NCBI GenBank assembly: GCA_945952425.1
Contig: CAMFIX010000047.1
Location: forward strand, 1 to 11,540
DNA length: 11,540 nt
Direction of reading: 5' to 3'
DNA from: an uncultured Pseudorhodobacter sp.
GTDB taxonomy: Bacteria > Pseudomonadota > Alphaproteobacteria > Rhodobacterales > Rhodobacteraceae
Shown here: piece by piece, positions 1 through 7,541 of the stretch
Numbering within the stretch: position 1 is the stretch's first letter
Layout of the letters: every line of letters begins with the position of its first letter
Made by a program: the position numbers and the translations under genes
Notes under the pieces: generated by a model
Seen by the model: only the letters and a program-made list of their open reading frames with translations
Database searches by the model: none
Told to the model about the DNA's origin: nothing

Positions 1-14
1 CACACCCTCGCCCC

Positions 15-55
15 GCGTCCATCGGTTCTCGAACCGATGGCGCACCGATGGACGC
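15..55. repeat. overlapping, mutually exclusive inverted repeats at left edge
   Basis: GCGTCCATCGGT (15-26) is perfectly complementary to ACCGATGGACGC (44-55), a 12-bp stem with a 17-nt loop. The overlapping CCATCGGTTC (19-28) is also perfectly complementary to GAACCGATGG (31-40), a 10-bp stem with a 2-base centre. The two stems share an arm, so only one can form at a time; the downstream copies of ACCGATGG (33-40 and 44-51) form a direct repeat. No T-tract follows on either strand. It may be a terminator or attenuator of a neighbour outside the window, or remnants of a repeat element. The structure is seen directly; the function is not known. Confidence 0.55.
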
Positions 56-68
56 CCCTCCCGTGAAG

Positions 69-152
69 TATTTGAACCAGTATGAAAGAGAAAGGGGCGC
101 GGCCGGAAAGGTCGCGCCCCTTCGGCTTTGGGCTTTCATACTTGCCCAAATA
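69..152. repeat. 84-bp composite inverted repeat downstream of valS
   Basis: The outer arms are TATTTG-N4-AGTATGAAAG (69-88) and its inverted counterpart CTTTCATACT-N4-CAAATA (133-152): 16 of 20 positions pair, with only the N4 spacers differing. Between them sits a 13-bp GC stem (92-104 with 110-122) closed by GGAAA. A third possible pairing, TTTGGGC (127-133) with GCCCAAA (144-150), competes with the outer arms. The arrangement of a short conserved arm, a GC hairpin and an inverted copy of the arm resembles a REP-type or bidirectional terminator element. From memory, and unverified, short motifs of this TATTTG...ATGAAAG type recur between genes in Rhodobacteraceae. Confidence 0.65.
79..122 (-). 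terminator. probable intrinsic terminator of valS
   Basis: Read on the minus strand, a 13-bp GC-rich stem (arms 122-110 and 104-92, loop TTTCC, one non-canonical position) ends in two T residues and is followed by TCTCTTTCATACT (91-79), a pyrimidine-rich, T-rich tract. It lies about 100 bp after the valS stop codon, which fits a rho-independent terminator. On the plus strand the same stem is followed by a weaker CGGCTTTGGGCTTT tract, so some bidirectional activity is possible. Confidence 0.65.
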
Positions 153-166
153 TCCGCGGTGGAGGT

Positions 167-194
167 CCGGAGGAGGGGCGCGCCCCTTCTCCGG
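167..194. repeat. 28-bp near-perfect palindrome
   Basis: The arms CCGGAGGAGGGGCG (167-180) and CGCCCCTTCTCCGG (181-194) are complementary at 13 of 14 positions with no spacer; the single mismatch (173/188) is a G-U pair in plus-strand RNA. An RNA hairpin would need about four central bases as loop. It lies 25 bp past the valS stop codon and has no U-tract on the minus strand. It could be part of the valS 3' end that protects the mRNA, or a protein-binding palindrome. Confidence 0.5.
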
Positions 195-201
195 GCGGGG
201 T

Positions 202-219
202 GCGGGGCAGCGGCCCCGC
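202..219 (-). other. stem-loop abutting valS stop codon
   Basis: GCGGGGC (202-208) pairs with GCCCCGC (213-219) around a 4-base loop AGCG. On the minus strand this hairpin begins on the base directly after the valS TAA (222-220). It is too close to the stop, and lacks a T-tract, to be a normal intrinsic terminator. A 3'-end stabilising or release-related structure is more likely. Confidence 0.4.
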
Positions 220-3219
<3,000 letters not shown>

Positions 3220-3307
3220 GGGCGTGATCCTGCGTTGGTGTGCAAGCCTCTTAGCGAAGTCGCCGGGAATGGAAAAGCCTCATGGCGCAGGAAGCGCGCG
3301 ATCCCGG

Positions 3308-3336
3308 TTGACAGCGGGCCGCTTTGGCCGAAGCTC
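3308..3336 (+). promoter_or_regulatory. possible promoter for the DUF3592-like gene
   Basis: A perfect -35 hexamer TTGACA lies at 3308-3313. No good -10 follows at 16-18 bp spacing (the sequence near 3331-3336 is AAGCTC). If used, transcription would start near 3343, which favours the ATG at 3365 over the upstream in-frame ATG at 3344. The call rests on the -35 box only. Confidence 0.3.
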
Positions 3337-3364
3337 GTGCCAGATGCCGCCCCGCGAGGCCCCG

Positions 3365-4075
3365 ATGTCCTTTCCGCGCCGCTCTGTCCTGTCGCTGACT
3401 TTTGGCGTGCCGGGGGTGATCCTGCTGGTCGGCGCGCTGACGGGGGCGCTTTTCGTCGCGGTCTCGGGGCCCGAGGTGCAGCGGGGCTGGCGGCTGCAGG
3501 TCGAGGGGCAGGATGCGGAAGGCGTGGTGACGGGCAAGCAAAGCTGGGAGGAAAGCTGCGGGCGCAACGACCTGGACACCTGCACGCGCTATGAGATCCG
3601 CTACCGTTTTGCGCAAGGCGCGGGGCAGGCGCTGGTCGATGCCGCGACCTATGACGGGCTGGCCGAGGGCGCTGCGGTCCGCCTGCGCTATGTGCCCGCC
3701 GACCCGGCCACCAGCGAGTTGCAGGCGGGCGAGACGCTGATCGAGGGGGGCGCGCTGGCCGGGCTGGGGCTGGTCTTCGCGCTGGGATGCGGCCTTGGGC
3801 TTTGGCTGCGGGGCCGCAAGGCCGCGCGCATGCTGCGCCTGCGCGAGACCGGCACGATGCGCACGGCCACGGTCACCGCGCGCGAGCCGACCTCGGTCAG
3901 GATCAACGGTCGGCGGCAATGGGTGATCCGCTGGACCGACAGCACGGGCGCGACCGGCAAGAGCCGCTTGCGGCGGATGGAAGACCTGCCCGAGGCGGGC
4001 GCCGCGCTGGTCGTCTATGCCGACCCTGACGGGGTGCTTCCGGCGGTCTGGGAAGGCGATGTCGGCACGCGCTAG
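3365..4075 (+). CDS. DUF3592-like membrane protein
   Basis: A 236-residue protein of unknown function. Two hydrophobic helices are visible, at about 8-33 and 127-148, with basic residues (RR near the N-terminus; RGRKAAR after helix 2) suggesting that both ends face the cytoplasm. The intervening region of about 95 residues would then be periplasmic and contains C65 and C73, possibly a disulfide. The pattern of a Tyr/Arg-rich beta segment, a small Gly-rich turn, and 'LRYVPADP' before the second helix is that of DUF3592 proteins. The C-terminal 75 residues look like a second small beta domain ending in VVYADPDG. GAGG (3356-3359) lies 5 nt before the chosen ATG; the in-frame ATG at 3344 would add seven residues. 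It diverges from valS with no evident functional link. Confidence 0.75.
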   Translation: MSFPRRSVLSLTFGVPGVILLVGALTGALFVAVSGPEVQRGWRLQVEGQDAEGVVTGKQSWEESCGRNDLDTCTRYEIRYRFAQGAGQALVDAATYDGLAEGAAVRLRYVPADPATSELQAGETLIEGGALAGLGLVFALGCGLGLWLRGRKAARMLRLRETGTMRTATVTAREPTSVRINGRRQWVIRWTDSTGATGKSRLRRMEDLPEAGAALVVYADPDGVLPAVWEGDVGTR

Positions 4076-4082
4076 AGGCGCG

Positions 4083-4198
4083 TTGCAAAATGCAAAAGGT
4101 TGCTCTTTCGCCACCCCTTTTCGGCAACAATTCCTCTATACGAATGGAAAGTTTCGAACCCTGCACCAATTGGCTATGGTAATTCTCCAACATAGACC
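4083..4198 (+). promoter_or_regulatory. AT-rich control region of the HxlR-type gene
   Basis: The gap before the regulator is clearly richer in A/T than its surroundings. It contains the inverted repeat TTGCA-AAA-TGCAA (4083-4095), a spaced inverted repeat GTTGC (4099-4103)/GCAAC (4124-4128), and the palindrome CCAATTGG (4166-4173). A weak promoter candidate is TTGGCT (4170-4175), 17 bp, TAGACC (4193-4198), which would give a very short leader. HxlR-family proteins usually bind inverted repeats near their own or a neighbouring promoter, so one of these could be an operator; which one cannot be decided from this sequence. Confidence 0.35.
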
Positions 4199-4213
4199 CA
4201 ATACGGTTTCAAG

Positions 4214-4843
4214 ATGCCAAGTTCGACCGATCGCCGCCGCTACGATGTCGCCTGTCCCATCGCCTGCGCCCTCGATACGGTTGGCGACCGATGGACCCTG
4301 CTGATCCTGCGCGAATTGCTGCCCGGGGCCTTGCGTTTCAGCGAAATCAAGGGCGCGATTCGGGGAATCAATGCGACGATCCTGTCGCGGCGGCTGGAGC
4401 AGATGCGCGAAGAGGGGCTCTTGCAGCTGGTCGAATTGCGCAATCTCGCCACGGCCTATGCGGCCACCCCCAAGGCCGAGGCGCTGTGGCCGATCCTCGT
4501 CGCGCTGGCCGCCTGGGGCAGCAGCCAGCCCGAGGCCGACGGGACCGAGGGTTTGACGCCCGCGGCGGCGGCCACGGCTTTCGTGGCGCTGCGCCCGCCC
4601 GACGCGCCGCGCCAGGCCATCGGCTTCACGCTGGAGGGCGCGCGGCTGGAATGGCAGCCCGACCGCAAGATCCCGCTGGCCCGCGTGGCAGGCCAGGCGG
4701 GGCTGGAGATCGCCGCCTCGCCCCTGACGCTGTTCCAGCTGGTGACGGGGCGGCTCTCGGCCGCGACGGCGCAGGCCAAGGGACAACTGACCCTCAGCGG
4801 CGCGGCGCCGGGGCTGTTCCTCGACCACCTGCCGCGGGCGTGA
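4214..4843 (+). CDS. HxlR-family transcriptional regulator with SCP2-like C-terminal domain
   Basis: The N-terminal 105 residues match the HxlR winged-helix family: a conserved cysteine in CPIACALDTVGDRWTLLILREL (14-35, shown here without its last residue context), a recognition-helix region around 'SRRLEQMREEGLL' (58-70), and a dimerisation helix near 90-102. C14, and possibly C18, correspond to the redox-sensitive cysteine seen in several family members. The remaining 105 residues are an alpha/beta region resembling the SCP2/sterol-carrier-like extension of some actinobacterial and proteobacterial HxlR proteins, so a hydrophobic ligand is conceivable. No clear Shine-Dalgarno precedes the ATG. 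Its TGA (4841-4843) directly abuts the stop of the convergent VOC gene. The target is unknown. Confidence 0.85.
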   Translation: MPSSTDRRRYDVACPIACALDTVGDRWTLLILRELLPGALRFSEIKGAIRGINATILSRRLEQMREEGLLQLVELRNLATAYAATPKAEALWPILVALAAWGSSQPEADGTEGLTPAAAATAFVALRPPDAPRQAIGFTLEGARLEWQPDRKIPLARVAGQAGLEIAASPLTLFQLVTGRLSAATAQAKGQLTLSGAAPGLFLDHLPRA

Positions 4844-5608
4844 TCAGGCGGGGCCGACCAGCGCCAGCGTCAACCCCTCGGCATCGGCGATCTGCAGGGT
4901 AAAGGCCCCGCCGGGCACTTCGTCGGGGCCGTGGAGCACCTTTCCCCCGGCGTCCGTCACGGTCTCGATCGCCTTTTTCGTCGATCCGGTGCCGAAATAG
5001 GGCTTCCAGGCCGGGGCCCAGCCCGAAATGGCGCAGGTGCCGCCGATATCGACCCCGTCGCGGGCGAAGACGTGATAGGTCATCTCGGGCCCCATCGGCA
5101 CCGCCCGCGTCTCGGTCCAGCCGAAGAGCGCGCCGTAAAAGGCAAGCGCCGCTTGCGGATCGGGCGTCACCAGCTCGTGCCAGTTGCCATGCCCCTCGCG
5201 CGCCTGGTCGAAGGCCGCGCCGCTGTCGCCGGGCAGAGGCTGCAGCAGCGCAAAGCCCGCGCCTTGCGGATCGACCAGCACGGCAAAGCGCCCGGTGCCC
5301 GGAATGTCGGTCGGCGGCACCAGAACCTGCGCGCCCAGCCCCTGCGCCTGGGCCACGGTCGCATCGCAACCCGTCACCGCGAAATAGATCGACCAGCCGG
5401 CCGGTTGCCCCTCGACCGCGGGCATCAGCCCCGCGATATGGGCGCTGCCGAGGCTCGCGATGCCATAGACCGCATCGGGGCCCATCGGCATGTCGGCCCA
5501 GGCCCAGCCGAAGAGCGCGGCGTAAAAGCGTTTCGCCGCGGCGGTATCGCGGCTGGAAAGTTCATACCAGCAGGGCAGGCCGTGATGGGCGGCTTTGGCG
5601 TCGGTCAT
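4844..5608 (-). CDS. two-domain VOC family (glyoxalase/dioxygenase-fold) protein
   Basis: A 254-residue tandem duplication of the VOC fold. Repeat 1 (about 12-123) opens with 'CWYELSSRD...AKRFYAALFGW' and repeat 2 (about 142-252) with 'NWHELVTPD...ALAFYGALFGW', with matching 'PMGPDAVYGI' and 'PMGPEMTYHV' segments. The fold covers glyoxalases, ring-cleaving dioxygenases and resistance proteins; the substrate cannot be assigned. The metal ligands are not obvious, and this tandem form is often annotated only as a glyoxalase-like or hydroxylase-type protein. The start at 5608 is fixed by a strong GGAGGA (5613-5618) 4 nt upstream; an in-frame extension up to 5740 would put that site inside the gene and is rejected. 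It is convergent with the HxlR-type gene, with zero bases between stops. Confidence 0.88.
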   Translation of the reverse strand: MTDAKAAHHGLPCWYELSSRDTAAAKRFYAALFGWAWADMPMGPDAVYGIASLGSAHIAGLMPAVEGQPAGWSIYFAVTGCDATVAQAQGLGAQVLVPPTDIPGTGRFAVLVDPQGAGFALLQPLPGDSGAAFDQAREGHGNWHELVTPDPQAALAFYGALFGWTETRAVPMGPEMTYHVFARDGVDIGGTCAISGWAPAWKPYFGTGSTKKAIETVTDAGGKVLHGPDEVPGGAFTLQIADAEGLTLALVGPA

Positions 5609-5650
5609 GATGTCCTCCGATTCGATGGGGCCTTGGCCCAAGCATAGGAT

Positions 5651-5664
5651 ATTCGAATTCAAAT
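5651..5664. promoter_or_regulatory. near-perfect palindrome upstream of the VOC gene
   Basis: ATTCGAATTCAAAT is a 14-bp palindrome centred on GAATTC with a single mismatched pair. It lies 43 bp upstream of the VOC start codon inside an AT-rich island (about 5640-5680) that contrasts with the GC-rich surroundings and also holds a possible -10, TATGCT on the minus strand. The position suits an operator overlapping the promoter; the binding protein is unknown. Confidence 0.4.
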
Positions 5665-5740
5665 CATCATGACGGTTTTGCCCCTCGCGCCGAATTGCGC
5701 CGGAAATGGCCCAAGTCCCGCGGCACCTAGACGGCGCCAC

Positions 5741-6172
5741 CTAGACCGCCCGGTCGATGCGCGTCGAAAGATGGATCAGGCTTTCGGAGGATTTCACCCC
5801 GGTCAGCGCCCCGATCTGGTCCAGCACGCCATCCAGCACCGTCGTGTTCGGCGCCGCGATCTGCAAGAGCAGGTCGAAGCGGCCCGAGGTCGTGTGCACC
5901 CGTTCGACCTCGGCAATCGCCTTCAACCGGCTGAGGATTCCGGCCTGGCCGCGCGGCTCGATGGTCAAGAGCACGCTGGCGCGCAGCCGCCCCTCGCGCG
6001 CGGCCTCGCCCAGTTTCAACGTATAGCCCGCGATGATCCCCCCGGTCTCCAGCCGCTCCAGCCGGGCCTGGATGGTGGACCGCGCCACCTTCAGCCGCCG
6101 CGCCAGCGTCGCCACCGACATCCGCGCATCGGCCCCCAGCAGCCCCAGGATGCTGCGATCCAGCTCATCCAT
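5741..6172 (-). CDS. Lrp/AsnC-family transcriptional regulator
   Basis: The 143-residue product has the family layout: an N-terminal winged helix-turn-helix (about 3-50, with 'ARMSVATLARRLKVARSTIQ' spanning the HTH) and a C-terminal RAM ligand-binding domain (about 62-138, including 'TTSGRFDLLLQI'). These proteins sense amino acids and control nearby transport or metabolic genes. The start at 6172 is chosen because AGGAAGG (6180-6186) lies 7 nt upstream. A longer frame from 6196 would start inside a palindrome at the predicted transcription start and would have no ribosome site. The gene is divergent from a PLP-dependent decarboxylase, which is its most likely target apart from itself. Its stop codon sits in a 9-bp direct repeat. 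Confidence 0.9.
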   Translation of the reverse strand: MDELDRSILGLLGADARMSVATLARRLKVARSTIQARLERLETGGIIAGYTLKLGEAAREGRLRASVLLTIEPRGQAGILSRLKAIAEVERVHTTSGRFDLLLQIAAPNTTVLDGVLDQIGALTGVKSSESLIHLSTRIDRAV

Positions 6173-6194
6173 CACATTGCCTTCCTTTTTCGTC

Positions 6195-6210
6195 ATTCTG
6201 CCGACAGAAT
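6195..6210. promoter_or_regulatory. 16-bp operator-like palindrome
   Basis: ATTCTG-CCGA-CAGAAT has perfect 6-bp arms around a 4-bp centre, a size typical of Lrp/AsnC-family sites. It covers the predicted transcription start of the regulator gene (+1 near 6210) and lies just upstream of its Shine-Dalgarno, the expected place for autorepression. That this regulator binds it is inference from position. Confidence 0.5.
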
Positions 6211-6216
6211 GCGACG

Positions 6217-6247
6217 ATTATATAGTTTTGTTCGGTGAGTTTGTCAC
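6217..6247 (-). promoter_or_regulatory. promoter of the Lrp/AsnC-type gene
   Basis: On the minus strand GTGACA (plus 6247-6242) is followed after 17 bp by TATATA (6224-6219), which runs on into a perfect TATAAT (6222-6217). Predicted transcription starts near 6210, giving a leader of about 38 nt to the ATG at 6172. The -35 overlaps a second inverted repeat, GGTGA-N5-TCACC (6234-6248). Confidence 0.5.
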
Positions 6248-6256
6248 CCATATGCA
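6228..6256 (+). promoter_or_regulatory. weak candidate promoter for the decarboxylase gene
   Basis: TTGTTC (6228-6233), a 17-bp spacer and TATGCA (6251-6256) form the best sigma70-like match on the plus strand between the divergent genes. The inverted repeat GGTGA-N5-TCACC (6234-6248) fills the spacer, so a protein bound there could block both directions. The -10 matches poorly. Confidence 0.25.
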
Positions 6257-6262
6257 GCATCC

Positions 6263-6394
6263 TCAGTTGCAGGAAAAGGGCGGCTCATACGCACCTGGCC
6301 TGGTTGGAAAAACCACGCTGTGTGCCAAGGCCGCTTGACCTTTTCAGGGCAACGGGGAGGGACACGCATCTTGTTGGCAGAAAGGATCATGCTG
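6263..6394 (+). other. decarboxylase 5' leader with possible RNA structure
   Basis: About 130 nt lie between the candidate transcription start and the ATG. A small hairpin TGGTT-GGAAA-AACCA (6301-6315) is flanked by GGCC (6297-6300) and GGCC (6329-6332), which could lengthen it; TTGG (6304-6307) could alternatively pair with CCAA (6325-6328). A purine-rich stretch (about 6348-6361) follows. A speF leader RNA motif is known upstream of ornithine decarboxylase genes in Alphaproteobacteria; membership could not be tested here. Confidence 0.3.
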
Positions 6395-7537
6395 ATGGGA
6401 CTGTCCAAGACGATCTGGACCAATCCGACCGAATTCCTGCGCAACCAGCAGCCGGAGAACCCTGTGCTGTTCTTTGCGCCCCAGGTCGTGCAAGCCACCG
6501 CCCGTCGCTTTCTGCGCGGCTTTCCGGGGCTGGTGACCTATGCGGTGAAGTCGAACCCCTCCGAAGAGATGGTCGAGAACCTGCTCGCCGCGGGCATCCG
6601 CGGGTTCGACTGCGCCTCGGCGTTCGAAATCGACATGATCCGGCGTTTGGACCCCGATGCCGCGATCCATTACCACAACCCGGTACGCTCGCGCGCCGAG
6701 ATCGCCCATGCGGTGGCCCGGAAGGTCAAGGCCTGGTCGGTGGACAGCGCGTCGGAACTGGCCAAGCTGATCGAGATGGTTCCCGCTGAAGGTTGCGAAA
6801 TCTCGGTGCGCTTCAAGCTGCCGGTGGCTGGCGCGGCCTATAATTTCGGCGCGAAGTTCGGGGCGACGTCGGAAGTAGCCTCTGACCTGCTGGTAAAGGC
6901 GCAGGAGGCGGGCTTTGTCGCCTCGCTGACCTTCCACCCCGGCACGCAATGCACCGACCCGGAGGCCTGGGCCGCCTATATCCGCGAGGCGGCGGTGATC
7001 GCGGCCCGCGCCGGGGTGACGATCGCGCGGCTGAACGTCGGCGGCGGCTTCCCCAGCCAGCGCGGCGGGGTTCCGGTGGACCTGGAGGCGATCTTCGCCA
7101 CCATCGACCGCGTGACGGGCGAGGCTTTCGGCTCCGACCGCCCGGCCCTGGTCTGCGAGCCCGGCCGCGGCCTGTGCGGCGACGGTTTCGCCGTGGCCGC
7201 CCGCGTCAAGGCTTTGCGCGACGGGGCGCATGTCTTCCTGAACGACGGGATTTACGGCTCGATGTTCGAATTCAGCCAGATCGGCGTGATCGACCGCATG
7301 GCGGTGATCTCGCCCGAGGGCGTCCGCCGCCAGGGTGCCCCCGTGCCCCGCGCGGTCTTCGGCCCGACTTGCGACTCGGTCGACCGCCTGCCGGGCGAGA
7401 TCGCCTTGCCCGCCGATATCGCCGAGGGCGATTACCTGGTCATCCAGGGCATGGGCGCCTATTCGACCGTGACCAACAGCCGCTTCAACGGCTTTGGTGA
7501 TCTTGGGCTCTGCACGGTCCTGTCGCTGAAAATCTAA
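6395..7537 (+). CDS. group IV PLP-dependent decarboxylase (ornithine/diaminopimelate type)
   Basis: A fold-type III (alanine racemase-like TIM barrel plus beta domain) decarboxylase of 380 residues. It probably converts ornithine to putrescine in polyamine synthesis; lysine or another basic amino acid is possible. Visible active-site elements are the PLP lysine K52 in TYAVKSNP, H181 in FHPGTQC (stacks on PLP), the phosphate loop GGGFP (216-220), EPGRG (255-259), the catalytic C326-D327 in FGPTCDSVD, and GAY (354-356). The length fits short bacterial ornithine decarboxylases. The start at 6395 is favoured because AAAGGA (6381-6386) sits 8 nt away; the in-frame ATG at 6389 would leave only 2 nt. 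It is divergent from the Lrp/AsnC regulator and ends 4 bp from the convergent sulfotransferase-like gene. Confidence 0.92.
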   Translation: MGLSKTIWTNPTEFLRNQQPENPVLFFAPQVVQATARRFLRGFPGLVTYAVKSNPSEEMVENLLAAGIRGFDCASAFEIDMIRRLDPDAAIHYHNPVRSRAEIAHAVARKVKAWSVDSASELAKLIEMVPAEGCEISVRFKLPVAGAAYNFGAKFGATSEVASDLLVKAQEAGFVASLTFHPGTQCTDPEAWAAYIREAAVIAARAGVTIARLNVGGGFPSQRGGVPVDLEAIFATIDRVTGEAFGSDRPALVCEPGRGLCGDGFAVAARVKALRDGAHVFLNDGIYGSMFEFSQIGVIDRMAVISPEGVRRQGAPVPRAVFGPTCDSVDRLPGEIALPADIAEGDYLVIQGMGAYSTVTNSRFNGFGDLGLCTVLSLKI

Positions 7538-7541
7538 GGCC

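Noticed and set aside
177..184. GGCGCGCC as a functional site
   Set aside because: It is simply the centre of the larger GC palindrome and such octamers are common in GC-rich DNA.
3251..4114. Open frame antisense to the DUF3592-like gene
   Set aside because: It is rich in Arg, Pro, Ala and Gln without membrane segments or motifs; the plus frame has two clear transmembrane helices and a ribosome site.
4083..5608. HxlR/VOC block as a horizontally acquired island
   Set aside because: Only the intergenic parts are AT-rich; the coding parts have the same GC-ending codons as the neighbours, and there are no mobility genes or flanking repeats.
5609..5740. N-terminal extension of the VOC protein to 5740
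   Set aside because: It would place the strong GGAGGA site and the AT-rich promoter-like island inside the gene, and the extra residues do not resemble the family.
6320..6394. N-terminal extension of the decarboxylase
   Set aside because: The residues upstream of 6395 do not match the family start, and the Shine-Dalgarno at 6381-6386 fits the ATG at 6395.
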